DNA of 64,000 nucleotides. It comes from Amycolatopsis orientalis DSM 40040 = KCTC 9412. GTDB lineage: Bacteria > Actinomycetota > Actinomycetes > Mycobacteriales > Pseudonocardiaceae. Shown in pieces: positions 32,533 through 41,214 of this stretch; position 1 is the first letter of the stretch; every line of letters starts with the position of its first letter. The stretch spans positions 62,001 through 126,000 of the forward strand of contig NZ_ASJB01000046.1 in the NCBI RefSeq assembly GCF_000478275.1. Direction: 5' to 3'. Made by a program: the position numbers and the translations under genes. The notes under the pieces are model-generated. The model was not told the DNA's origin and made no database searches. It was given only the letters and a program-made list of their open reading frames with translations.

Positions 32533-34590
32533 TCAGGTCTCGCCGAGGAGGATCCGTTCGAGCAACAGGTCGACGTCGCGGGCGGACTCGGCCTCGCCTA
32601 TCCGGTGGAAGGTTTCGGCCGCGCGGAGTGCGCGACGGGCGGCTTCCCGGACGCGGCCCGCGGCGCTGAGCACGTGCGCGGCGACGTGGTCGAGCTGGGC
32701 GACGAGACGTTCCCTGGCGGGCGCGGCTTCGGTTTCCACGGCGTGCACGGCGGTCTCCGCGGCGTCGAGTGCGGTCAGCGCCGCGTCGAGGTCGCCGGAC
32801 CGCAGCCGGGAAAGCGTCGCCGCGTTACGGCAGGTGGCGGCCACGTAGCCGCCGCCGATCGCCACCGCCGCGTCGGCGGCCCGCGCGTAGAAATCGGCGG
32901 CGTTCGCGCCGTAGCCGAGCAGATCCAGTTGTTCGGCGGCGGCCATGCTCACCGAGATGTAGGAATGCCCGGTGTCGCCCGACTCCTGGAGGATTTCGGC
33001 GAGGACGGCGTATTCGTCGAAGGCGCGCGACGACTCGCCGAGCGCGCGGTAGGCGTCGGCGTACATCCACCGGCAGCGCTGTCCCCAGTCCGGCAGCCCG
33101 GCCAGCAGGTCGATGGCGCGGGGCGCGACATCGAGCACCTCGTCGAAGCAGCAGGAACCGTGCAGCGCGGTGACGAGGAGGTACCAGTGTTCCGCGCTGT
33201 CCTTGCCCCTCGACGCGGCGATACCGAGCGACACGTAGGCGTCGTCGACCGCTTCGGCGAACCGGCCGGTGCCGATCAGGGACATCGCCCGAAGCTGGAG
33301 GAGGTGCCCCCGCAGCCGCTCCGGGCCGCTCTCGGGCAGCGTCGAGAGCAGGTGTTCCACGAAGACGTCCAGTTCGTCGAGCGATCCCGCGCGCTCGTAG
33401 GCGATGCGAGCCTGTTCGACGGCTTCGACGGCCTTCTCGCCGACGTTCCCGAGGATGAAGGCGTCGATGGCCGCCCGCGCGAGATCCACTGTGGGCACCG
33501 GATCCTCGCCGTCGCCGTTCCGCAGCGACGCCTCCAGGCACAGCAGTGTGCCGAGGAGCAGGGGATCGCCCGCCGAGCGGGCCCGCTCCGCTCCGCGATG
33601 CAAGGCCTCGTACGCCTCGGGAGTGCGGCCCTGTCCGGAAAGTACGTGCGCCAGCCAGTATTCGCCCCAGCCGGCGGCGACGTCGTCGGTCCCGGCGCGC
33701 AACCGCGCCGCGGCCACCGTCGTCAGCGCGACCCCCGTCTCGGCCTGGTCGTCGAAGACCAGCCAGAGGCCGAGCCAGCATTGGTTGAGCAGGAACCGGG
33801 CTTCGTCGCCCTGGCGCCGGAATCCGGCGGCCGCGCGGCGCAACCGTTCTTCGGTGTCGCCGCCCTGGAAGAAGACCGCGCGCAGTTCGGCCAGTCGCGG
33901 GGCGATCTCCTCTTCGACGGTGCCGATCGCGGCGAGACAGGCCCGCGCCTCGTCCGGCTCGCACCGGTGATTGTGGATTTCGGCCCGGACGACGAGTTCC
34001 TCCGCCGACAGGTCCGGCGGCGGCAGGATCGGGACACGGGGGAGTGCGGAAGGCAGGAGCGGCACGAAGTCCGCGACCGGTTCCGCGGCCATCTTCTCCT
34101 TGGCGTACTCGGTGAAGTGGGTGCTGCCTTCACCTTCGCCCTCGTCGAGTTCCTCGGCCTCGACCAACGCCGCCGCCCGCATCCGGCGGTACAGCAGGCG
34201 CAGGGTGAGGCCGTCGTACGGTCCGTTGAGGACAAACCGGATCTCGCCGTATCCCGTTTCGGTCAACCGTCGGGTGAGCAGCGCCGCCGCGGCGAAGAAC
34301 TCCAGCCTGCCGACGGCGTCCCCGTGATCGCCGACACCGTCCAAAAGCGACAGAAGTGGGAGACCGGTGTGCTCGTTGCCGGTGAGCGCGCAGAACTCCA
34401 GCCGCAGCGCGTGATCACCGTAGGGGCGCGCGTCCCCGGTCGAGGCCCGCGTCACCCATCGGTAGGCGGCCGCCGCCTCGGCGTACTTGCCGTCGGCCGC
34501 CAGCGGCACCAGCGTCCGGCACAGCCGGGTGATTTCGGCCCCGCCGGAGCCGGTGCCGCCCGCGTCCGCGCGGCGTGGATCCACTTCCAT
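32533..34590 (-). CDS. Large helical TPR-repeat protein
   Basis: The 685-residue protein is nearly all helical with degenerate TPR units (for example YAEAAAAYRW near 36, EAYEALHRGAERARSAGD near 330, FAEAVDDAYVSLGIAASRG near 470) and no catalytic motif, signal or membrane segment. It is unlike the CHAT protein in lacking a protease domain. Function unknown; probably protein-protein interaction. ATG 34590 has a GGGGGCAG site. Confidence 0.75.
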   Translation of the reverse strand: MEVDPRRADAGGTGSGGAEITRLCRTLVPLAADGKYAEAAAAYRWVTRASTGDARPYGDHALRLEFCALTGNEHTGLPLLSLLDGVGDHGDAVGRLEFFAAAALLTRRLTETGYGEIRFVLNGPYDGLTLRLLYRRMRAAALVEAEELDEGEGEGSTHFTEYAKEKMAAEPVADFVPLLPSALPRVPILPPPDLSAEELVVRAEIHNHRCEPDEARACLAAIGTVEEEIAPRLAELRAVFFQGGDTEERLRRAAAGFRRQGDEARFLLNQCWLGLWLVFDDQAETGVALTTVAAARLRAGTDDVAAGWGEYWLAHVLSGQGRTPEAYEALHRGAERARSAGDPLLLGTLLCLEASLRNGDGEDPVPTVDLARAAIDAFILGNVGEKAVEAVEQARIAYERAGSLDELDVFVEHLLSTLPESGPERLRGHLLQLRAMSLIGTGRFAEAVDDAYVSLGIAASRGKDSAEHWYLLVTALHGSCCFDEVLDVAPRAIDLLAGLPDWGQRCRWMYADAYRALGESSRAFDEYAVLAEILQESGDTGHSYISVSMAAAEQLDLLGYGANAADFYARAADAAVAIGGGYVAATCRNAATLSRLRSGDLDAALTALDAAETAVHAVETEAAPARERLVAQLDHVAAHVLSAAGRVREAARRALRAAETFHRIGEAESARDVDLLLERILLGET

Positions 34591-34728
34591 GGTTCTGCCC
34601 CCAGAACATGACGTCGACGCCGGATCTTAACTCCCGGACTTCCGCCATGGCCCTGCTTTCGGGCGGTTCGTGGCGGACCGGCGGCGGGCTGGACGACAGG
34701 GGGTGACCGGACTGGCTAGGCTCAGCGC

Positions 34729-35934
34729 ATGTCCGAGACTTCGACGGCCGACGACCGGCTCCAGGTGCTCGAAGCCATCACCGACACCGCTTTGGCCAAC
34801 CTCGGCCCCGGCAAGGTGATCGCGACGATCCTCGAGCGGGTGCGTGAGGTGTTCGGGGTCGACACGGCCACGGTGCTCCGGCACGAGCCGGAGGCGCAGG
34901 TGCTGCACGCCATCGCCGCCTCGGGGATCGAAGAGGAAGTCTTCCAGGACGTCAGGGTCCCCGTCGGCGCGGGTTTCGCCGGCCGGGTGGCCGCGGAACG
35001 GAGCCCGGTGGTCCTCGACCAGGTCGACGAGACCACCGTGGTGAACGCGCTGCTGCGGGAGCGCGGTCTGCGCACCATGCTCGGCGTGCCGATGCTGTCC
35101 GGCGACGAGCTGGTCGGCGTGCTGCACGTCGGCTCGGTGACGCCGCGCGAATTCGTCGAGGCCGACGTCGAACTGCTGCGACTGGTGGCCGCGCGGCTCG
35201 CGCTGGCTGTCCAGCTCGACGTCTCCGCCGCCGATCGTGCGGCCGCGGCGGCGCTCCAGCGGAGTCTCCTGCCGGGACGGCTGCCGACCGTCGCCGGGAT
35301 GCAGTTCGGCGCGCGGTACGTGCCGGGTACCGAACCCGGGGTCGGCGGCGACTGGTACGACCTGTTCCCCCTGCCGGGGGACCGCTTCGGCATCGTGATG
35401 GGCGACGTCGCCGGGCACGGTCTCAACGCCGCCGTGATCATGGGGCGGCTGCGCAGCGCGCTTCGCGCCTACGCCCTCGAATCGGACGACCCGGCGGAGG
35501 TCCTGACCAAACTGGACCGGAAGGTTCACCATTTCGAGCCGGGGGCGCTGGCCACCGTCGTGTACGGGCTGATGCAGGCTTCGCGCGACAGCATGGCGAT
35601 CTCACTGGCCGGTCATCTACCCCCGGTGCTCGCGGTGCCCGGCGCTCCGTCGGCGTTCGTCGACGTCCCGGTCGACCCGCCGATCGGTGTCACGGGGCCG
35701 AAGCGCCGAAGAACGGTCGTGGACCTGCCGCCCGGCGGCTTGCTCGCCTTTTACACCGACGGTCTCGTGGAGCGACGGGATCACCTGATCGACGTCGGGC
35801 TGCAGCGGCTCGCCGACGTGGTCACCGCCGACCAGCCGGGCGCGGTGTGCGCGCGTGTGATGGCCGCGCTCGTCGGCACGACGGCCGCGCAGGACGACAT
35901 CGCCCTCCTCATCGCCAGGCGCGAGCGGAACTGA
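34729..35934 (+). CDS. GAF-PP2C (SpoIIE/RsbU-type) phosphatase
   Basis: The 401-residue protein has an N-terminal GAF domain (about 15-165) and a C-terminal SpoIIE-type PPM phosphatase domain (GVGGDWYDLFPLPGDRFGIVMGDVAGHG near 205-232; LAFYTDGLVERR; AQDDIALL). Such proteins dephosphorylate anti-sigma-factor antagonists in stress signalling. No HTH, kinase or antagonist gene is adjacent. The start has no ribosome site and is probably leaderless. Confidence 0.88.
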   Translation: MSETSTADDRLQVLEAITDTALANLGPGKVIATILERVREVFGVDTATVLRHEPEAQVLHAIAASGIEEEVFQDVRVPVGAGFAGRVAAERSPVVLDQVDETTVVNALLRERGLRTMLGVPMLSGDELVGVLHVGSVTPREFVEADVELLRLVAARLALAVQLDVSAADRAAAAALQRSLLPGRLPTVAGMQFGARYVPGTEPGVGGDWYDLFPLPGDRFGIVMGDVAGHGLNAAVIMGRLRSALRAYALESDDPAEVLTKLDRKVHHFEPGALATVVYGLMQASRDSMAISLAGHLPPVLAVPGAPSAFVDVPVDPPIGVTGPKRRRTVVDLPPGGLLAFYTDGLVERRDHLIDVGLQRLADVVTADQPGAVCARVMAALVGTTAAQDDIALLIARRERN

Positions 35935-35935
35935 C

Positions 35936-36505
35936 TCACCGGACCGGGTGATTCGCGCGGCGGTTCACGGCCGCGAGTTCGACGGTCCTGGCGATCCGCC
36001 GCTCCCGGGTCTCCGGCTTCTTCGCCGTCAGGATCCATTCCAGGATCAGCCTTTTCGACGACGGCGGGAACTTCTCGAAATGGGTGCGGGCGGCCACGTC
36101 GGCGTCGAGCCGGACCCGTAGATCCTCGGGGACGCCTTCGCCGTCGGGCACGACCTGCCAGCGGCCCTTCTCCTTCGCCAGCTCGATCATCGCCTGGCCC
36201 CGCGCGGTCATCTGTCCCTCGGCGATCAGGCGGGCGGCCCGTTCGCGGTTGACCCGGCTCCACGAACTCCGGGGATCGCGCGGGGTGAACCGCAGCCGGG
36301 AACTGGTGGCGTCGTTCTTGCGGTGCAGTCCGTCGATCCAGCCGAAGCACAGCGCCTGCTCCATCGCTTCGTGGATGCGGATGCCGGGGATTCCGCTGTC
36401 CTTGTGCGGGATGACCAGCCAGACCTCCTTCTCGCTGTCGGCGTTCTCCGCCAGCCAGGCGCGCCATTCGGCGGGGGTGGTGGCGGTGAAGGTGGGTTCG
36501 TCCAT
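35936..36505 (-). CDS. YdeI/OmpD-associated family protein
   Basis: The 189-residue protein matches the YdeI family in order: WRAWLAENADSEKEVWLVIPHK, EAMEQALCFGWIDGL, RFTPRDPRSSWSRVN and a C-terminal ILTAKKPETRERRI. Members help bacteria survive antimicrobial peptides or have unknown roles. ATG 36505 is preceded by GAGAGGAA. Its 3' end faces the phosphatase gene stop with one base between. Confidence 0.85.
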   Translation of the reverse strand: MDEPTFTATTPAEWRAWLAENADSEKEVWLVIPHKDSGIPGIRIHEAMEQALCFGWIDGLHRKNDATSSRLRFTPRDPRSSWSRVNRERAARLIAEGQMTARGQAMIELAKEKGRWQVVPDGEGVPEDLRVRLDADVAARTHFEKFPPSSKRLILEWILTAKKPETRERRIARTVELAAVNRRANHPVR

Positions 36506-36596
36506 GGCCGGGTTCCTCTCGTCGTACCGTCTGATGTTCATCATCGGCGGCAAAGTGCTCATCGACTGAGCACTTTTCGAGGAGAGGTGGCCCGAG

Positions 36597-36956
36597 ATGG
36601 AGATCTGGGTGAACCCGGCGTGCACCAAATGCCGGTCGGCGGTGTCGATGCTGGACGAGGCCGGGGCCGAGTACACCGTGCGGAAGTACCTGGAGGAACC
36701 ACCGACGGCGAAGGAACTGAAAGCCGTCCTCAAGCGGCTCGGACTCGAGCCGTGGGACATCACCCGCACCACCGAGGCGATCGCGAAGGAACTCGGGCTG
36801 AAGACCTGGGGCCGGAAACCGGCCGACCGCGATCGGTGGATCGACGCGCTGGTCAGCCATCCGAAGCTGATCCAGCGGCCGATCATCACCGCGGACGACG
36901 GCACGACGGTCGTCGCGCGGACGCCGGAGGCCGTCCAGTCCGTTCTTCCCGGTTGA
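36597..36956 (+). CDS. ArsC/Spx-family thioredoxin-fold protein
   Basis: The 119-residue protein has the N-terminal redox motif NPACTKCRSA (Cys9, Cys12) and the RxP-like PIITADDG loop of the ArsC/YffB family. True arsenate reductases have a CX5R-type site; here a CXXC is seen, so a disulfide reductase or YffB-like role is as likely. A GAGGAGAGG site precedes ATG 36597. Divergent from the YdeI-like gene. Confidence 0.82.
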   Translation: MEIWVNPACTKCRSAVSMLDEAGAEYTVRKYLEEPPTAKELKAVLKRLGLEPWDITRTTEAIAKELGLKTWGRKPADRDRWIDALVSHPKLIQRPIITADDGTTVVARTPEAVQSVLPG

Positions 36957-36959
36957 GGG

Positions 36960-38066
36960 CTAGGGCACGAACCGCAGGATGGCGCCGACGCCGTCGGGCA
37001 GGCCCTCGCCGCTGACGGGGACGATGTCCGCTCCTTCGGCCAGCGCGGCGGCCGGCAGGGCCTCGTCCGTGCGGCGGTCGTCCATGGTCTCCGCGGTTCC
37101 GGTCTCCGATAGCCGCAGGTGCTCCCTGTCGGTCGCGACCTGGGTCGGGTCCGCCGCCGTCCACACCGTGCGATCGGCCAGCGAGTCGGCGTCGATCAAC
37201 AGGGTCGCGACGGCGCTCGAGCGCAGAGCCGCGGTGGTCTCGGCGAGGCCGCGCGCGGCCAGCCCGCCGTCCCGGCCCTCCTCGAGCCGATAGCGGTCGA
37301 TCACCGCACGGCGACGGCGTTCGCCGTGGTCGGCGAGCACGCGCCGGACCTCGGCCTCCAACGCCTCCGGATCACCGCCCTCGGCACGGGCGCCTTCCTC
37401 GATCTCGACCAGCTTTTCCCTGATGCGCGGCGGGAATTCGGTCCGCACCGCCGTCCGCGCCTGTACCTCGCCCGCCAGGATCAGCACTGCGGTGCCGAGG
37501 GAGTCGGCGAGCTCGGTCGCCTTCCGCGCGATTTCCGTGGCGTTGCGTTCGACGACGGCCTCGACGCGGTGCTGGATGTTCCAGTACGCCGAACCGCCGC
37601 CGCGGACCTTGTGCACAGGGTGCTCTTCACCCTGGACGGTGTGCTCCTCGACGCCGTGCTCGCCGACCGCGAGCAGATCGGCCCCCGTCTTGTCCGCGAC
37701 CACCACGACGTGCGGCAGGGTGGGCGGCGCGAGTTCGAGAAGCGGAACCAGATACGGCTGCGGCGCCACTCGCGCGATCTCGCGAGGAGGAGGCTCGGGC
37801 AAACGCTCGTCGAGGACGACCTCGTCACCGCTGGCCACCAGGACCCGTCCCGCCTTGCCCCGGGGCGGCGGCGTGCGGCCGATCGCCGCGTCGAGCGCTG
37901 TGAGCGTCGGTTCCTGTGCGCCCTCTTCGGCCAGCCGGTTCCGGATGGCCCGCCAGCGCAGGTCCAGCTGGGCCGCGGCGTCCTCGGTGTCGTGCGAACT
38001 GTCGAAATACACCGAGGCGAACGGCCCGTCGCGAGCTGTCACTTCCCGAAGCGTTGTGACGTCCAC
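36960..38066 (-). CDS. baeRF-type peptidyl-tRNA hydrolase domain protein (Rv2629-like)
   Basis: The 368-residue protein resembles mycobacterial Rv2629, of the bacterial eRF1/Vms1-like group (baeRF). Those proteins have eRF1-like domains and may release nascent peptides from stalled ribosomes. Seen here are VYFDSSHDTEDA near the N-terminus, WNIQHRVEAVVERNATEIAR, and the C-terminal VATLLIDADSL domain. GTG 38066 is chosen for its GGAGGG site. The MFS gene ends 22 bases upstream, so they may be one operon. Confidence 0.8.
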   Translation of the reverse strand: MDVTTLREVTARDGPFASVYFDSSHDTEDAAAQLDLRWRAIRNRLAEEGAQEPTLTALDAAIGRTPPPRGKAGRVLVASGDEVVLDERLPEPPPREIARVAPQPYLVPLLELAPPTLPHVVVVADKTGADLLAVGEHGVEEHTVQGEEHPVHKVRGGGSAYWNIQHRVEAVVERNATEIARKATELADSLGTAVLILAGEVQARTAVRTEFPPRIREKLVEIEEGARAEGGDPEALEAEVRRVLADHGERRRRAVIDRYRLEEGRDGGLAARGLAETTAALRSSAVATLLIDADSLADRTVWTAADPTQVATDREHLRLSETGTAETMDDRRTDEALPAAALAEGADIVPVSGEGLPDGVGAILRFVP

Positions 38067-38088
38067 GCTTCCCTCCAGGGTCGTCGGT

Positions 38089-39309
38089 TCATTGCCGATC
38101 TTCGGATACCCGCGAGGTCCGGGATGAATCATGGAGCGCACGCAGGCCCGGCAGCAGCGCCAGGATCACCGCCGCCGTCATCGCGAACACCGGCCGCAGG
38201 CCCACGGCCTCGGCGAGCAGCCCGCCCGCCGCGCTCCCCAGCGGTTTGGTGCCCCACGCGACGAGCCGGTGCGCGCTGGTGCCCCGGCCCAGCAGGTGGT
38301 CCGGGATGATCCGCTGCCGCAGGGAGACGACGATGACGTTCCACACCACGACTCCCGCGCCCCCGGCGAAGAACGCCGCACCGATCACGTACGGATTCGT
38401 GGTCACCGCGGGGATTCCGACGAGTACCGCGCCGGTGAGCAGGCTGAGGACCAGTGCCCCGGTGCGGCCGAGGGCGCGCTCGATCCACTCGGCCACGAAC
38501 GAGGCGGCGAAACTGCCCACGGCGACGACGGCCAGCAGGAAACCGTAGGCCTGGTCCGTCAGGCCCATCGGTGACGACGGGCCCACCGCGTAGAGCACGA
38601 AGAGGGTGAACATCGCGCTCGTGGCGAAGTTGAAGCCGCCGATCATGATCGCCGTGACGCGGAGAAACCGGTTCTTCACAAGGAAACGCAGTCCTTCGGT
38701 GAGATCTTCGCGCACGCTCGTCTTCTGTGTCCTTTCGACACGGAACGATCCCGGGACGAAGAAGAGCGCGACGACCGCGACGAGCCAGAGCGCCGACGGG
38801 ACCGCGAACGCGGCGAAAACGCCTGCGGCCACTAGGAACCCGCCCAGCGGCGGCCCCGCGAACTCGTTGGCGGTGAGTTCGGCGGCGTAGAGGCGGCTGT
38901 TGGCCCGCGTCAGCCTGTCGCGGCCGACGACCTGGGGCAGGATCGCCTGTGCGGCCGTGTCGTGGACCGTTTCGGCGAACCCGAGTCCCAGTGCGACCGC
39001 GTAAAGCAGCCAGATCGATCCGGAGCCGAGCGCGATCGCCGCCGCGAGTACGGCGAGCAGGCCCGCGCGGAGCACGTTCGCGGTGAGCATGGCGCGACGG
39101 CGGTCGACGCGGTCGACGAGAACCCCGGCGTGCAGGGCGGATAGCAGCCACGGCAGGGACAGGGCGAACGCCAGGCCCGCGATGAGCGCCGGCGAGCGGG
39201 TGAACTGGACGGCCACGAGGCTGAGCGCGACCTTGACGATCCCGTCGGCCAGATTCGACAGCCCCGACGAACTCCACAGCCGCCAGAAGGCGGTCCCCAG
39301 TGTGGTCAC
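38089..39309 (-). CDS. MFS transporter (drug-efflux type)
   Basis: The 406-residue protein has about 12 helices and an MFS loop after helix 2 (GVLVDRVDRRRAML). The order of features fits the MFS_3/enterobactin-exporter-like group. It is divergent from an ArsR-family regulator with a shared operator region, which suggests induced efflux. Substrate unknown. Confidence 0.88.
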   Translation of the reverse strand: MTTLGTAFWRLWSSSGLSNLADGIVKVALSLVAVQFTRSPALIAGLAFALSLPWLLSALHAGVLVDRVDRRRAMLTANVLRAGLLAVLAAAIALGSGSIWLLYAVALGLGFAETVHDTAAQAILPQVVGRDRLTRANSRLYAAELTANEFAGPPLGGFLVAAGVFAAFAVPSALWLVAVVALFFVPGSFRVERTQKTSVREDLTEGLRFLVKNRFLRVTAIMIGGFNFATSAMFTLFVLYAVGPSSPMGLTDQAYGFLLAVVAVGSFAASFVAEWIERALGRTGALVLSLLTGAVLVGIPAVTTNPYVIGAAFFAGGAGVVVWNVIVVSLRQRIIPDHLLGRGTSAHRLVAWGTKPLGSAAGGLLAEAVGLRPVFAMTAAVILALLPGLRALHDSSRTSRVSEDRQ

Positions 39310-39310
39310 C

Positions 39311-39370
39311 CGATTGAGGATCGCACATCGATTGAGAAAACTCCATCGATGATTGTTCTCTCCATCGGTC
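39311..39370. promoter_or_regulatory. Shared operator region between MFS and ArsR genes
   Basis: CATCGATTGAG (39326-39336), AAAA, CTCCATCGATG (39341-39351) form an inverted repeat with one mismatch. Further half-sites CGATTGAG (39311-39318) and CTCTCCATCGG (about 39359) flank it. This is a likely binding site for the divergently encoded ArsR-family protein, covering both promoters. Confidence 0.7.
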
Positions 39371-39382
39371 TAGGCTGTAGGG

Positions 39383-39931
39383 ATGGATGATCAGCTCGCC
39401 GCGAGGGTCGCGGACCGGCGGCGTGAGGCGACGGCGCGTGAGGCCAAGGCGCTCGGCCATCCGTTGCGGCTGCGCGTCCTGCGGCTCTGTGGTGAGCGGG
39501 AGCTGACCAACAAGGAACTCGCCGAGCGGCTCGGCAAGGATCCGGGCACGGTGCTGTACCACGTGCGGCAGCTCGTCGAGGCCGGTCTCCTGGAGCAGGC
39601 GCCGGTGCGGACCGGTGTGAGCGGCGCGCTGGAGAAGCCGTACCGCAGCGCGGGCAAGAGCTGGTGGCTGAACGGGCCGCTGAACGACGAGGACGAGGAC
39701 ACCCGGTTCGGGCCGATCGTGGCGTTCCAGGACGAACTCCGCGAGGCGGGACCCGGTTCGGTGCGGATCGTCGAGCGGTTCGCGCTGCATCTCTCGCCCG
39801 AGGAGGTCACCGAACTCGACAACCGTATCCTCGACATCCTCGACGAGTACGTGGCCACCGACCACCAGCGGCTCGACCGGCCGCTGCTGAACGGGATCTT
39901 CCTGCTGCACAGTCTGGCCGAAGACTCGTGA
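39383..39931 (+). CDS. ArsR-family HTH regulator
   Basis: The 182-residue protein has a winged HTH (ALGHPLRLRVLRLCGERELTNKELAERLGKDPGTVLYHVRQLVEAGLL, about residues 24-72) and a C-terminal acidic sensor domain without an evident Cys metal site. It probably represses the divergent MFS gene. The stop codon lies inside the next family A repeat. Confidence 0.85.
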   Translation: MDDQLAARVADRRREATAREAKALGHPLRLRVLRLCGERELTNKELAERLGKDPGTVLYHVRQLVEAGLLEQAPVRTGVSGALEKPYRSAGKSWWLNGPLNDEDEDTRFGPIVAFQDELREAGPGSVRIVERFALHLSPEEVTELDNRILDILDEYVATDHQRLDRPLLNGIFLLHSLAEDS

Positions 39932-39970
39932 GTGGTAATGACGGTTAGAACCGTCATTACCACTCACGAG
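39925..39970. repeat. Family A palindromic repeat, copy 4
   Basis: A 46-base perfect inverted repeat (CTCGTGAGTGGTAATGAC...) with a TTAGAA centre. It includes the last codon and stop codon (TCG TGA) of the ArsR gene. It lies between convergent genes. Confidence 0.88.
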
Positions 39971-39995
39971 GCCGTGGGCACCTGCTTTTACGGGG

Positions 39996-41153
39996 TCACG
40001 CCAGCTTGCGGAAGAACTCCTGGATGTCGCCCAGCAGGAGGTCCGGAGCGTCCTGCGTCGCCCAGTGGCTGCCGCGGTCGAATTCCTGCCAGGACACGAT
40101 GTTCGCGTGGTCCCGGTCGGCGAATCGCCGCAGCGGCCGGAAGTCGTAGGCGAAGCTCGCCAGGCCGGTCGGCGCCGTCGTCGGCTCGGCGGGGTGCTCG
40201 GCGTGCTTGTCCTCGTAGTAGAACCGCGCCGCCGACGCCGCGGTGTTGGTGAGCCAGTACAGCGTGGCGTTGGTGAGGACGTGGTCGTCGTTCGTGCCCG
40301 CCAGCAGCTGAGCGCTCCAGGCCAGCTGTCCGGTCGGCGAATCGGCCAGCGCGTGCGCGAGGTTCTGCGGCGCGCTTTCCTGAAGTTTCGCGTAGCCGGA
40401 CATGTCGTCGTTGAAGCTCTGGAGGAACTGCATGTACTCCAGCTCCTGCTCCGTCATGCCCTCGAATTCGGCCGGGTCGCCGCTCGGGAACGAGAACAGC
40501 TGTGTGACGTGCACGCCGATCACGTGCTCCGGATCGACGCGGCCGACCTCGGGGGCGACGAACGAACCGGCGTCGTTCCCATGCGTGCCATAGCGTTCGT
40601 AGCCCAGCCGGCGCATCAGCTCGGCCCACGCCTTCGCCGTGCGGTAGCGGTTCCAGCCCTTTTCGTGGGTGGGACCGGAGAAGCCGAACCCGGGCAGCGA
40701 GGGGATCACGACGTGGAAGGCGGTCGCCGCGTCGTCGCCGTGCGAGCGCGGGTCGGTCAGCCGGTCGATCAGGTCGAGGTACTCGAAGACCGAGTTCGGC
40801 CAGCCGTGGGTGAGGATCAGCGGTGTCGCGTCCGGTTCAGGCGAGCGGACGTGCAGGAAGTGAATCTGTTGTCCATCAATGACTGTCGTGAACTGCGGGT
40901 ACGCGTTGAGCTTCGCCTCCCACTCCCGCCAGTTGTAGCCGTCGCGCCAGTAGGCGACCAGTCGCTGCACGTATTCGAGGGGCACGCCGTACTCCCAGCC
41001 CGGCGTGACCGGTCCGCGCTGCACCCCGTCGGTCACCTGGTCGGCGGGCAGCTCGTTCGCCCAGCGGACTCTGGCGAGGCGGTCGGCCAGGTCGTCGAGG
41101 TCGGCCTGCGGGATGTCGATGCGGAAGGGCTTGATCTCGGTGTTCTCGTTCAT
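39996..41153 (-). CDS. Epoxide hydrolase-family alpha/beta hydrolase
   Basis: The 385-residue enzyme has an N-terminal EHN domain (FRIDIPQADLDDLADRLARVRW) and the alpha/beta core with THGWPNS (oxyanion), nucleophile Asp in THGNDAGSF and His in DRGSHWA. It is of microsomal epoxide hydrolase type. ATG 41153 is preferred; ATG 41174 lies inside the operator. It is divergent from a WYL regulator and likely controlled by it. Confidence 0.85.
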   Translation of the reverse strand: MNENTEIKPFRIDIPQADLDDLADRLARVRWANELPADQVTDGVQRGPVTPGWEYGVPLEYVQRLVAYWRDGYNWREWEAKLNAYPQFTTVIDGQQIHFLHVRSPEPDATPLILTHGWPNSVFEYLDLIDRLTDPRSHGDDAATAFHVVIPSLPGFGFSGPTHEKGWNRYRTAKAWAELMRRLGYERYGTHGNDAGSFVAPEVGRVDPEHVIGVHVTQLFSFPSGDPAEFEGMTEQELEYMQFLQSFNDDMSGYAKLQESAPQNLAHALADSPTGQLAWSAQLLAGTNDDHVLTNATLYWLTNTAASAARFYYEDKHAEHPAEPTTAPTGLASFAYDFRPLRRFADRDHANIVSWQEFDRGSHWATQDAPDLLLGDIQEFFRKLA

Positions 41154-41171
41154 GAGACCAAGGTAAGGTGC

Positions 41172-41196
41172 CATTAGGAACACTACGTTCCTAATG
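41172..41196. promoter_or_regulatory. Perfect inverted-repeat operator between hydrolase and WYL regulator
   Basis: CATTAGGAAC (41172-41181), ACTAC, GTTCCTAATG (41187-41196) form a perfect 10-bp inverted repeat with a 5-base spacer. It sits between the two divergent starts and is the probable binding site of the WYL/YafY-like protein. Confidence 0.75.
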
Positions 41197-41214
41197 AGGA
41201 GGCAGGCTCGAAGA

